A DNA stretch of 64,000 bases, taken from the NCBI GenBank assembly GCA_023416585.1, contig JAEZHM010000091.1:1-64000 (forward strand), read 5' to 3'. The notes under the pieces were generated by a model that was given only the letters and a program-made list of their open reading frames with translations, made no database searches and was not told the DNA's origin. This document shows positions 25,407 to 33,902 of the stretch, one piece after another. Position numbers and translations under genes: made by a program. Position 1 is the first letter of the stretch. Every line of letters begins with the position of its first letter. Origin of the DNA: Bacillota bacterium. Its GTDB lineage: Bacteria > Bacillota > Clostridia > Christensenellales > Aristaeellaceae.

Positions 25407-25787
25407 TTGGAAGACGCATTCTCCATCTTGACGCCTCTTCTGGCGGTCGTGATCGTGATATTCGGCGCCTACTGGACGGCCAAATGGATGGGCAGACATC
25501 ATAATGCTTATTCCTCCGGCCGCCAAATTCAGGTGCTGGAGCGCGTTATGCTGGCACGCGATACCTACCTTGCCCTTATAAGGGTGGGCGGCAGGACGCA
25601 TCTGGCGTCTGTTGGATCAGGGCGGGTGGAACTGCTTCGGGAACTTGACCAACAGGAGCTTGCGGGTGTGGAGGCAAAGCGGCCTGGAAACGATTTTTTT
25701 GGCATGCTGATGAAGTCAATGGGCAAGGGAAAGCAGCCGCCGGTACAAACGGGAAGCGGCGAAGGACAGGACGGCACGCAGCCATGA
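25407..25787 (+). CDS. fliO: Flagellar biosynthetic protein FliO/FliZ
   Basis: This 126-residue protein has a single transmembrane helix near its N-terminus (ILTPLLAVVIVIFGAYWTA) and the family motif ERVMLARDTYLALIRVGGRT in a cytoplasmic domain. The start is TTG at 25407, five bases after GAGAGGG; the longer frame from 25356 has no ribosome site. FliO assists assembly of the FliPQR export gate. The stop overlaps fliP by 4 bp. Confidence 0.9.
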   Translation: MEDAFSILTPLLAVVIVIFGAYWTAKWMGRHHNAYSSGRQIQVLERVMLARDTYLALIRVGGRTHLASVGSGRVELLRELDQQELAGVEAKRPGNDFFGMLMKSMGKGKQPPVQTGSGEGQDGTQP

Positions 25788-26545
25788 AGAAGAAAACATT
25801 GCTTAGGGGCGCTATGCTTGCGATCTTTCTGCTTGCGATGCTTGTGATTCTGCCTGTCCACTTTGCAAGAGCGGAAGCAAACGGGCTGTCCATACAGTTG
25901 GAAGGTTTAGGCTCCGGAGAAGGCGCTGACGTGCTGGAGATATTGCTGACTCTTACCGTGATTGCGCTGATACCTTCCATTCTGATCATGACCACTTGCT
26001 TTACGCGTATTGCGATCGTGCTCTCCTGTGTACGCAATGCCATAGGTTTGCAGCAGACACCGCCCAATCAGGTACTGATTGGGATTGCGTTGTTTCTGTC
26101 GTTGTTCATCATGTCGCCGGTGATCGGCCAGATCAACGAAACGGCTTATCAGCCCTATCAAAAAGGAGAGATCACACAGGTACAGGCAGCGGAAAAGGCC
26201 ATAGAACCTCTCAGAGGCTTCATGCTGAAGAATACCAACGCTGAAGATCTGAACCTTTTCCTGGATCTTGGACACTATGAGCGGCCGGAGACCACTGAAC
26301 AGATAGAAACTACCGTGATTATTCCTGCCTTTATCACAAGTGAACTCAAACGTGCGTTCATCATGGGGTTTATGGTATATCTGCCATTCCTGGTCATCGA
26401 TATGGTGGTGGCGAGCACACTTATGAGCCTGGGCATGGTCATGCTGCCGCCGGTGCTGATCTCACTTCCGTTCAAGCTCGTGCTCTTTGTATTGGTGGAC
26501 GGCTGGACAATGACATTAAAGGCGCTGGTGATGGGCTTCAACTAG
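25784..26545 (+). CDS. fliP: Flagellar export gate protein FliP
   Basis: This 253-residue membrane protein has a cleavable signal peptide (LRGAMLAIFLLAMLVILPVH, then ARA). Family signatures are PSILIMTTCFTRIAIVLSCV, ALFLSLFIMSPVIGQIN and a C-terminal MGFMVYLPFLVIDMVVASTL. It forms the FliP5 core of the export channel. It starts with an ATGA overlap to fliO. Confidence 0.97.
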   Translation: MKKKTLLRGAMLAIFLLAMLVILPVHFARAEANGLSIQLEGLGSGEGADVLEILLTLTVIALIPSILIMTTCFTRIAIVLSCVRNAIGLQQTPPNQVLIGIALFLSLFIMSPVIGQINETAYQPYQKGEITQVQAAEKAIEPLRGFMLKNTNAEDLNLFLDLGHYERPETTEQIETTVIIPAFITSELKRAFIMGFMVYLPFLVIDMVVASTLMSLGMVMLPPVLISLPFKLVLFVLVDGWTMTLKALVMGFN

Positions 26546-26579
26546 CTTGGGGCTTCGCGGGATGCCGGAAAGGAATCGT

Positions 26580-26846
26580 ATGTCACAGGGGGAAATCGTT
26601 TCAGTTTTGAAGGACGCGCTGGTGACGGCGATTGTGATGGCGGCACCGTTTCTTGCTGTAAGCGTGGGTATCGGCATACTGGTGTCGGTGGTGCAGGCAG
26701 CTACCCAGATCCATGAGCAGAACATAGCCTTTGTGTTCAAGGTATTGGCCATTGCAGTGGCGCTCATCCTGCTCAGCGCCTGGCTTATCGCCAAGATTAT
26801 AGAATTTACCAACCGTATCTTCGCAGGCATCGGCAATCTGGGTTAG
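26580..26846 (+). CDS. fliQ: Flagellar export gate protein FliQ
   Basis: This 88-residue protein has two membrane helices (ALVTAIVMAAPFLAVSVGIG and FVFKVLAIAVALILLSAWLI), with VQAATQIHEQ between them, the FliQ signature. The ATG at 26580 follows AAAGGA. The frame from 26547 is too early for the ribosome site. Confidence 0.95.
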   Translation: MSQGEIVSVLKDALVTAIVMAAPFLAVSVGIGILVSVVQAATQIHEQNIAFVFKVLAIAVALILLSAWLIAKIIEFTNRIFAGIGNLG

Positions 26847-26864
26847 TGCCTATGGAGGGTAAGG

Positions 26865-27644
26865 ATGCTTCAATTAAGCTTTGGCAATTACATTCTCTTA
26901 CTGCTGGTGTTTGCCCGCATGTCGGGCGCATTGTTATTTAATCCGTTTTTTGGGAAAAGGAATGTGCCTGCCATAGCAAAAATCGGTCTTGCGATGCTTG
27001 CCTCCATCCTTTTGACGCCAGTTTTGCAGGTGCCGTCGTTCGTGTTCTCCTCCACGATCGCATTCATGCTGTCCCTGCTAAAGGAAATGCTGGTAGGCTA
27101 TGCGCTGGGATTTCTGATGAATCTGTTCTTAAGCTGGGTGCTGATGGCCGGCGAAGTCATTGATATGGAGATTGGCCTTGGCATGGCCAGGATGTACGAC
27201 CCGGTGAGCAATGTATCCATGCCGATCGCCGGCACGATGTACAATCTGATGATTACGCTTATTTTCTTTTTTTCCAACGGACACCTGACGCTGATCCGGA
27301 TTCTGGCCAGCTCCTGCCAGTTGTTCCCGCCGGGTCCCGCATTCCTTGATTTTCAGGTGGGAAGCTATCTGGCACTTATGCTTGGGAACATGGTGGTGCT
27401 GGCGCTGAAACTTGCCATGCCGGTTATCGCCACCGAGCTTTTGACTGAGGCGGGCCTGGGGGTGCTGATGCGGATCGTTCCCCAGATCAACGTGTTTGCG
27501 GCCAGCCTGCAGGTGAAGGTGGCCATAGGCCTTGTGATTATCATACTGGCACTTCCGGCCGCTTCCAGGCTGATGGATGATACGATGGCGCAGATGTATC
27601 AAAAGGTACAGGAATCATTGGCGGTCATGCTGTCCGGCGCGTAA
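26865..27644 (+). CDS. fliR: Flagellar export gate protein FliR
   Basis: This 259-residue protein has about six membrane helices. Signatures are RMSGALLFNPFFGKRNVPAI, LKEMLVGYALGFLMNLFLSW, AGEVIDMEIGLGMARMYDP and the C-terminal PQINVFAASLQVKVAIGL. It completes the FliPQR gate. GGAGGGTAAGG precedes the ATG. Confidence 0.97.
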   Translation: MLQLSFGNYILLLLVFARMSGALLFNPFFGKRNVPAIAKIGLAMLASILLTPVLQVPSFVFSSTIAFMLSLLKEMLVGYALGFLMNLFLSWVLMAGEVIDMEIGLGMARMYDPVSNVSMPIAGTMYNLMITLIFFFSNGHLTLIRILASSCQLFPPGPAFLDFQVGSYLALMLGNMVVLALKLAMPVIATELLTEAGLGVLMRIVPQINVFAASLQVKVAIGLVIIILALPAASRLMDDTMAQMYQKVQESLAVMLSGA

Positions 27645-27672
27645 AAAAACGGTTTGAGGGGGAGGTGAGATC

Positions 27673-28740
27673 ATGGCATCCGATTCAAGCCGCACCGAGC
27701 GTGCGACACCGCACAAGCGGGAGGACGAGCGAAAGAAAGGTAATATATTTCAGAGCAAGGATGCCGTGAGCGCCCTTTCCTTGCTGGCAATGGTCTTGCT
27801 GATAAGAATGGCCGGAGGGCCGGTTTTATCGGGCATGAAGAGCGTTTTGGTGGACAGCTACGGCTCTTTGGCCACAGTGAACCGACTTACCGTTCTGGAC
27901 GCGTCCAACATATTTGGCAGGTATGCGTTAAGCGCGCTGCTTATGATCCTCCCCATCAGCGGCGTGGCCATGCTGCTGGGAGTGGTGCTGGGAGGCGTGC
28001 AGACGCGGTTTCTTTTCACCACAAGCCTGCTCAAACCAAAGTTTTCCAGGCTGAATCCCATGTCGGGCATTAAGCAAATTTTTTCCGCAAAGTCATGGAT
28101 TGAGCTTATCAAATCCATAGTGAAAGTGGTTATCATCGGAGCCATTCTTTATAGCGAGATTGTTAACCGGGTGCTGCAGATTCGAAACATGCCGCTAAAC
28201 ACTTTGGAAAGCGGGATTGCCTGGACAGGCGACGCCGTTTTTTCCATCTCCATAAAAATCCTTATGTTCATGGTGGCGTTTGCAGCAGCCGATTACTTAT
28301 ACCAGTGGTGGGATTACGAAAAGCGGATGCGCATGACCAAGCAGGAGGTTCGCGAGGAACAAAAGCGCATGGAGGGCAGCCCGGAAGTCAAGGGCAGGAT
28401 CAGGGACGTGCAGCGCAAAATGGCCATGATGCGCATGATGCAAAAGGTACCAAAGGCGGATGTGGTCATCAGGAACCCCACCCACTTTGCGGTGGCGCTC
28501 AAGTATGACCCCAAAAAGGACAGAGCGCCGGTGGTAGTGGCCAAGGGCGCGGATCAGATCGCCTTGACCATTGTGAAAGTCGCTAAGGAACACGGCGTAT
28601 ATGTGACGGAAAATAAACCACTGGCCCGGGGCCTGTATGAGACGGTGGATATCGGGAAGCCGATCCCCGAAGCATTCTACAAGCCCGTTGCTGATATAAT
28701 TGCTTTCATCTACAAGCTCAAAAAGAGGACTGCCGGATGA
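27673..28740 (+). CDS. flhB: Flagellar export gate protein FlhB
   Basis: This 355-residue substrate-specificity switch has four membrane helices in the first two thirds. It has the cytoplasmic autocleavage motif NPTH (in ADVVIRNPTHFAVALKYDP) near residue 265, followed by GADQIALTIVKVAKEHG and ENKPLARGLYETVDIG. The N-terminus carries the basic region ERATPHKREDERKKGNIFQS. It follows a perfect GGGGAGGTGA site and overlaps flhA (ATGA). Confidence 0.97.
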   Translation: MASDSSRTERATPHKREDERKKGNIFQSKDAVSALSLLAMVLLIRMAGGPVLSGMKSVLVDSYGSLATVNRLTVLDASNIFGRYALSALLMILPISGVAMLLGVVLGGVQTRFLFTTSLLKPKFSRLNPMSGIKQIFSAKSWIELIKSIVKVVIIGAILYSEIVNRVLQIRNMPLNTLESGIAWTGDAVFSISIKILMFMVAFAAADYLYQWWDYEKRMRMTKQEVREEQKRMEGSPEVKGRIRDVQRKMAMMRMMQKVPKADVVIRNPTHFAVALKYDPKKDRAPVVVAKGADQIALTIVKVAKEHGVYVTENKPLARGLYETVDIGKPIPEAFYKPVADIIAFIYKLKKRTAG

Positions 28741-30773
28741 AAAAGCTATTTGATAATGTGCTTACCTTGTTTTTGATAGGCGTCATATTCCTGCTGATCA
28801 TACCTTTGGGCACAGGGGTTCTGGATGTGATGCTTATCATAAACATCGCCCTGTCGCTGACCATCCTCCTGATTTCCATGTACATCAGGGAAGCACTGGA
28901 ATTTTCGGTGTTCCCTTCGGTACTTTTGATTACCACGCTGCTTCGCGTTTCGTTGAATGTATCCTCCACAAGGTTGATCCTTGGCAACGGCGGCAATGCC
29001 GGCAAGGTGATCCATACCTTTGGCCAGTATGTTATCGGCGGCAATCCGGTGGTAGGTTTCATTATCTTCCTGATCATCGTGGTGGTGCAGTTCATTGTTA
29101 TCACCAAGGGTGCCGAACGCGTGGCGGAAGTGGCGGCACGCTTTACACTGGATGCCATGCCAGGCAAGCAGATGGCCATAGACGCCGATCTGAACGCCGG
29201 CCTCATCAACGATGAAACCGCCAAGGGGCGGCGGCTCAAGATTCAGCGTGAGGCAGATTTTTACGGATCCATGGATGGTGCCTCGAAATTTATCAAGGGT
29301 GATGCCATCGTTTCCATTATCATACTGTTCATCAACAGTATTGGCGGCGTCATCATCGGTATGGTGCAGGGCGGCGCAAGCTTTAACGATGTACTCAACA
29401 CCTATATCACCGCCACGGTAGGCGACGGACTTGTATCCCAGCTGCCTGCGCTGCTCATATCCACAGCCACGGGTATGGTTGTGACCAGGGCGGCCTCCGT
29501 CAACAGCCTGAGCGAAGATCTCAAGACGCAGATCACTTCTTATCCTCTGGTGCTGACGATTACCGGCGGCGCGCTGATGGCCTTGTCTGTGCTCCCCGGC
29601 TTTCCTGTGCTCGTACTGCTCACAGTGGGCGGATCATTGATTCTGCTGGCATCCAGACTCAAAAAGAAGAAGGAATCTACTACCACGGTTCCAGAGCCTG
29701 AACTGCCTGTAAATGAAACGGAATTTTATAAGAATACAGACAACATTTACTCCCTGCTCTCCGTGGAACCAGTTGAAGTGGAGGTTGGCTACAGCCTGGT
29801 CCCACTGGTAGATGAGAGCAAGGGCGGCAACTTCATCAACCGCGTGGTGATGCTCCGCCGGCAGTTTGCAGAGGAGATGGGCATGGTGCTGCCGGCTGTT
29901 ACCCTGCGGGATAATGCCGGGTTGGATATCAACGAATACGTGATCAAGATCAAAGGGGAAGAGGTGGCGCATGGCGAGGTGCTGGCAGATCATTACCTTG
30001 CCATGAATGGCATCAATGACGCCCAGGAAATAGAAGGCATCGATACGCTGGAACCGGCATTTAAGCTTCCCGCCAAGTGGATCACCGCGGATAACAGGGA
30101 ATATGCGCAGATGAGCGGCTACACCGTAATTGATCCACTGTCGGTGATTGTCACCCACCTGTCGGAGATCATTAAGAAGCATGCCCATGAGCTATTCTCC
30201 CGCAAGGATCTGATGCATCTGCTGGATAATCTGCGCAAAACCCACAAGGAGCTGGTGGACGACATCGTGCCGAATGTTGTGCCCCATGTGGAGCTTCAAA
30301 AGGTGCTTTGCAACCTGTTATCGGAGCGCATCCCCATCCGAGACTTACCGACCATTCTGGAAACGCTCAGCGAGCACATGCCTGGGGTGAAGGATACCGA
30401 CCTTTTGACCGAATATGTACGCCAGGCACTCAAGCGCACCATCACCCGCAAGTATGCCCAGGACGGCAATCTGAAGGTGATCACACTGAATCCCGAAATC
30501 GAAAACCTTATCATGAACGGTGTGCGCAAATCCGGCAACAACTCCTATGTATCATTGGAGCCGAATGTACTGCAAAATATTGTAAACTCCCATATGAAGG
30601 AAGAGAGCCGGATCAGGGAGCGCCTTGGAGACGTGGTGGTGCTCACATCGCCTGTAGTACGATGCTATTACAAGCGGTTGATGGACCAGTTCTCTTCGGA
30701 GGCTGTGGTGCTGTCCTTTAGCGAGATAAACCAGGATGTGAATATTCAGGCGCTGGGTACTATCTCGATTTAG
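28737..30773 (+). CDS. flhA: Flagellar export gate protein FlhA
   Basis: This 678-residue protein has eight N-terminal membrane helices with the FHIPEP signature region (SVFPSVLLITTLLRVSLNVS, then STRLIL) and the cytoplasmic loop AARFTLDAMPGKQMAIDADL. A linker and the large cytoplasmic docking domain (from about residue 340) bind chaperone-substrate complexes. Translation is coupled to flhB by a 4-bp overlap. In many Firmicutes flhF and flhG come next; here the sigma factor follows. Confidence 0.97.
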   Translation: MKKLFDNVLTLFLIGVIFLLIIPLGTGVLDVMLIINIALSLTILLISMYIREALEFSVFPSVLLITTLLRVSLNVSSTRLILGNGGNAGKVIHTFGQYVIGGNPVVGFIIFLIIVVVQFIVITKGAERVAEVAARFTLDAMPGKQMAIDADLNAGLINDETAKGRRLKIQREADFYGSMDGASKFIKGDAIVSIIILFINSIGGVIIGMVQGGASFNDVLNTYITATVGDGLVSQLPALLISTATGMVVTRAASVNSLSEDLKTQITSYPLVLTITGGALMALSVLPGFPVLVLLTVGGSLILLASRLKKKKESTTTVPEPELPVNETEFYKNTDNIYSLLSVEPVEVEVGYSLVPLVDESKGGNFINRVVMLRRQFAEEMGMVLPAVTLRDNAGLDINEYVIKIKGEEVAHGEVLADHYLAMNGINDAQEIEGIDTLEPAFKLPAKWITADNREYAQMSGYTVIDPLSVIVTHLSEIIKKHAHELFSRKDLMHLLDNLRKTHKELVDDIVPNVVPHVELQKVLCNLLSERIPIRDLPTILETLSEHMPGVKDTDLLTEYVRQALKRTITRKYAQDGNLKVITLNPEIENLIMNGVRKSGNNSYVSLEPNVLQNIVNSHMKEESRIRERLGDVVVLTSPVVRCYYKRLMDQFSSEAVVLSFSEINQDVNIQALGTISI

Positions 30774-30810
30774 CAGGCATGGCACATAGAACATGGCAGG
30801 TTGGAGGAGC

Positions 30811-31584
30811 ATGAACTATTATAAGGATCAGTCGAAAAAAATAGACGAGCAGACCTGGCAGCGATACGAGAAAACCAGGGATGTTGGTTTGCGTAACGAA
30901 ATCCTGATGTCCTATCTGTATATCGTGACTTGCAGCCTGAAACGCTCTCAGATGATAGCCGCCAACCGGGATGATATGGAAGACCTGGCCAACCATGGAG
31001 TGCTGGAACTGATCAACTGCATCGACCGGTATGATTACAAACGCGGCGTTCAATTTGACTCATTCGCATCCATCAGGGTTCGCGGCGCCATCATCGATTA
31101 TCTTCGCAAGAAGGAATGGGTGCCCAGGGACATTCATCAAAAGATCAGGCTGGCCAACAAAATGAGCCAGCAAATGCAAAACGAACTGGGCAGACCTCCC
31201 CTGGACAGTGAACTTGCGCAGCGGCTTTCAATGACGGAAGCGGAACTCAATAAACTGCGCGTGGATGAGATGAGCTATCACGTAATGGCGCTGGAGGAAA
31301 CTCTGCCCCGCGGTAACATGTCGGTGATGGACGCCATTGAGGATACATCGGCCCAAACGCCGGAGCACAAGCTTTTACAGAAGGATTTCAAGAATCAACT
31401 GGCTGTTTATATCGATATGCTGGATGAAAAGGAAAGAACAGTTATTTCATTGTACTATTATGAAGAATTGAAGCTTCGGGAAATCGCCTTCGTCCTTGGT
31501 CTGACGGTGCCAAGGGTATCGCAGATTCATTCCAAGGCTTTGCTAAAACTGAAAGAGCGTATCATGGGATACGTAAACGAATGA
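30811..31584 (+). CDS. Flagellar sigma factor (sigma-28/sigma-D, FliA/WhiG family)
   Basis: This 257-residue sigma factor has region 2 as NHGVLELINCIDRYDYKRGV followed by QFDSFASIRVRGAIIDYLRK (the -10 recognition element typical of sigma-28). Region 3 includes RPPLDSELAQRLSMTEAEL. Region 4 is LDEKERTVISLYYYEELKLR followed by the helix-turn-helix EIAFVLGLTVPRVSQIHSKA. The start ATG at 30811 has GGAGGAG directly upstream. It should read the TAAA...CCGATAT promoters found at 33092 and 45207 and be held by FlgM (33138). Confidence 0.95.
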   Translation: MNYYKDQSKKIDEQTWQRYEKTRDVGLRNEILMSYLYIVTCSLKRSQMIAANRDDMEDLANHGVLELINCIDRYDYKRGVQFDSFASIRVRGAIIDYLRKKEWVPRDIHQKIRLANKMSQQMQNELGRPPLDSELAQRLSMTEAELNKLRVDEMSYHVMALEETLPRGNMSVMDAIEDTSAQTPEHKLLQKDFKNQLAVYIDMLDEKERTVISLYYYEELKLREIAFVLGLTVPRVSQIHSKALLKLKERIMGYVNE

Positions 31585-31603
31585 AAAAAGGGAGGCAGCA
31601 AAA

Positions 31604-32341
31604 ATGAACAACGCAGTATACGCTGCAACTACAGGGCTTCTAAACAGGTCCAGGGCGCTGGATGTTACAGCCAATAACCTGGCAAACGCAGGCGTCGCGG
31701 GTTTCAAGCGTGAAGAGCTGATCACCTCCACGTTCAATGACCAGGTGATGCTGCGTATGGAAGATGGTTTCTCGGAAGAAATTGGCACCGTGAACCATGG
31801 AGCCATTGGCGATGGGATCTACGCCAACATCACCCAGGGTGCGCTTGAAACAACGGGACGGACGCTGGATGTTGCCATATTGGGTGATGGTTTCTTTGCC
31901 GTGCAGGACCCGCAGGGGGGGAACGGAATGACCCGCAACGGAAGCTTTCAAGTTGATGCCAACGGTTATTTGACCACATCCTCCGGGGCTTTCGTGCTCG
32001 GGCAGAATGGCCGTATACAGCTGAATGCTGGAACAGTCGCCATCAGCGAAACGGGTCAGATCACCTTGAACGGGCAAAACGCCGGCCAGCTTCTGATAGT
32101 CGTCCCACAAGCCAATGCTGTGATCGAAAAACAGGCAAACGGGCTGTTCGTAAGGCCGGCAGGCAACGGACAGTTTCAGGGGCGCATCCTTCAGGGTACC
32201 CTGGAGCGTGCCAATGTGGACATGATAGAGGAAATGACGGATATGATGGCATCCTCCCGTGCCTTCCAATCCTGCGGTCAGGTGCTCAGAATATTGGATC
32301 AGGTGAATCAAAAGACTGTCAATGAAATAGGGCGCGCTTAA
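31604..32341 (+). CDS. Flagellar rod protein, FlgF/FlgG family (first copy)
   Basis: This 245-residue protein has the rod N-terminus YAATTGLLNRSRALDVTANN and LANAGVAGFKREEL, and the C-terminal ERANVDMIEEMTDMMASSRA followed by FQSCGQVLRILDQVNQKTVN. The central GDGFFAVQDPQGGNGMTRNG is the FlgE/F/G domain. FlgF-like (proximal) seems more likely as it precedes the second copy, but sequence alone does not separate FlgF from FlgG. GGGAGG precedes the ATG. Confidence 0.9.
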   Translation: MNNAVYAATTGLLNRSRALDVTANNLANAGVAGFKREELITSTFNDQVMLRMEDGFSEEIGTVNHGAIGDGIYANITQGALETTGRTLDVAILGDGFFAVQDPQGGNGMTRNGSFQVDANGYLTTSSGAFVLGQNGRIQLNAGTVAISETGQITLNGQNAGQLLIVVPQANAVIEKQANGLFVRPAGNGQFQGRILQGTLERANVDMIEEMTDMMASSRAFQSCGQVLRILDQVNQKTVNEIGRA

Positions 32342-32374
32342 GTCATGCAGACGGAATGAAAGGAGGGATTTCAG

Positions 32375-33073
32375 GTGATCAACGGTTTCTATGCGGCCAA
32401 GTCTGGTGTAAAGGTTTTTCAATCAAGCCTTGATATAACCGCCAACAACATCGCCAATACCAACACGGAAGGGTATAAGGCGCAAACGGCCAGCTTCACC
32501 GATCTCATGTATACCAGTGCCCAAGGCGCGGATTTCCTGGTTGGCAACGGCGCAAGGCTGTCTGCCACCGATCTGAATACAGCGCAGGGCGGGCTTTCTC
32601 CTGATGGGGAAAGGAGCGTCGCCGTTGAGGGCGAGGGCTTCTTTGCCATTGAAGGCGCGCAGGGTAATACGGAATATACCCGGGCGGGCGGCTTTGCCCT
32701 TTCTGCCGAGGGGAACGGGATCTATCTTGTCACGCCGGATGGCGGATATGTGCTTGATGCAAATAACAGGCGTATCACGGTGACAGGCGGCGACATTCAG
32801 GCAGCCATCCATCAGGCAGGATTATTCACCTTTCCCAACCCCGATGCTTTGGTGGCGCTGGGCGACAGTCGGTATGCACAAACGAATGCCTCAGGCCAGG
32901 CGGTTCGGGACAATGCTTCGCAGATAAGGGAAAGCGCTCTTGAGCTGTCCAATGTGGATCTCACGTTGGAAATGACACACATGATGATGGCCCAAAGGGG
33001 TGTGCAGTTCAATCTCCGCATGCTGCAAACGGCCGATGAACTGGAGCAAGTTGTAAATAACCTGAGAACTTGA
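32375..33073 (+). CDS. flgG: Flagellar rod protein, FlgF/FlgG family (second copy)
   Basis: This 232-residue protein starts with GTG after AAAGGAGG. It has the motif SSLDITANNIANTNTEGYKA, the central GEGFFAIEGAQGNTEYTRAG and the C-terminal ALELSNVDLTLEMTHMMMAQ, then RGVQFNLRMLQTADELEQVV. It is the probable distal rod (FlgG) partner of the preceding gene. The symbol is tentative. Together the two correspond to the flhO-flhP pair of Bacillus. Confidence 0.88.
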   Translation: MINGFYAAKSGVKVFQSSLDITANNIANTNTEGYKAQTASFTDLMYTSAQGADFLVGNGARLSATDLNTAQGGLSPDGERSVAVEGEGFFAIEGAQGNTEYTRAGGFALSAEGNGIYLVTPDGGYVLDANNRRITVTGGDIQAAIHQAGLFTFPNPDALVALGDSRYAQTNASGQAVRDNASQIRESALELSNVDLTLEMTHMMMAQRGVQFNLRMLQTADELEQVVNNLRT

Positions 33074-33091
33074 TGAGATTTTGCATTTGGC

Positions 33092-33118
33092 TAAACTTCC
33101 CCTGGAAAATATCGATAT
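33092..33118 (+). promoter_or_regulatory. Sigma-28 promoter before flgM
   Basis: TAAA (33092-33095), 15 bases, then ATCGATAT (33111-33118), six of eight matches to the sigma-D -10 GCCGATAT. It starts the late gene set flgM-flgN-flgK-flgL-DUF6470-fliW-csrA-flagellin, with a leader of only about 15 nt. Confidence 0.75.
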
Positions 33119-33137
33119 ATAAAGCGGGTGATAGATC

Positions 33138-33443
33138 ATGAAGATCAACCGAGCGCAAATTGATAAGCTCTACGGCGCCATGATGGCGCAAAACCTTGCC
33201 ACAGCCCAGAAGGATGCCAAGAAGCAGGCGGGAATCGGTAAAGACAACCTTGTTTTATCCAGCACCGCCAAAGGTTATTCCGAACTGGATGGAGTAGTAA
33301 ACATGGTGGTAAGCGAAGCTACAAAAGCCACGCCGGCTGAAAGGCTTCTGCTTTTGAAGAGTGAAATAGCCAGGGGAAATTACCATGTTTCCGCCGAGCA
33401 AATTGCCGAGGCCATGCTCTACGGCGTTGAGCCCAAGGAGTAA
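33138..33443 (+). CDS. flgM: Anti-sigma-28 factor FlgM
   Basis: This 101-residue protein has the FlgM C-terminal pattern: two short helices with RLLLLKSEIARGNYHVSAEQ then IAEAMLYGVEPKE. It holds the flagellar sigma factor until the hook is finished, then is exported. The N-terminus is basic and probably disordered. The gene starts right behind a sigma-28 promoter, giving the usual self-limiting loop. Confidence 0.92.
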   Translation: MKINRAQIDKLYGAMMAQNLATAQKDAKKQAGIGKDNLVLSSTAKGYSELDGVVNMVVSEATKATPAERLLLLKSEIARGNYHVSAEQIAEAMLYGVEPKE

Positions 33444-33451
33444 TAGAACCT

Positions 33452-33883
33452 ATGCGTGATTTGCCGGGGCTAAAAGAGGTTCTGAGCGTTCAATGCGAGG
33501 TGCATCGGAAGCTTCTGGCACAGGAAGAAGAAAAGACCAGACTGCTTCTTGTAGGGGATGCTGAGAAGCTGATTCCACTGCTCAATGACCAGCAGGCGCT
33601 GCTCATGCAGAGCAGGGAACTGGAAAAGCAGAGAAACGCCATCTGCCTGGGGTTAGGATACAAAACACTCAGGGAACTGGTTGAGTCAAGCGAGGAGTTC
33701 AAGGCGCTGTTCGGAGCGGTATTTGAAGAGCTATCCACAGTTGTGACGACTCTTAAAAAGAAGTGCGTGCTCAACAAAAGGCTGCTGGAAACGCGCCTTG
33801 GCACCATTCGTTATCTGCTGAACCAGTCAGGGATGGATTCTGGTGCAAAAACATATACGAAGGATGTAAGCCTACGAGGCTGA
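33452..33883 (+). CDS. flgN: FlgK/FlgL export chaperone FlgN
   Basis: This 143-residue cytoplasmic helical protein has a FlgN-like order: an N-terminal helix LKEVLSVQCEVHRKLLAQEE, LLNDQQALLMQSRELEKQRN in the middle and an amphipathic C-terminus (LNKRLLETRLGTIRYLLNQS) that would clasp hook-associated proteins. The gene precedes flgK and flgL, its usual clients. Confidence 0.88.
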   Translation: MRDLPGLKEVLSVQCEVHRKLLAQEEEKTRLLLVGDAEKLIPLLNDQQALLMQSRELEKQRNAICLGLGYKTLRELVESSEEFKALFGAVFEELSTVVTTLKKKCVLNKRLLETRLGTIRYLLNQSGMDSGAKTYTKDVSLRG

Positions 33884-33902
33884 CATAAGTCAAGAGGGAA
33901 AA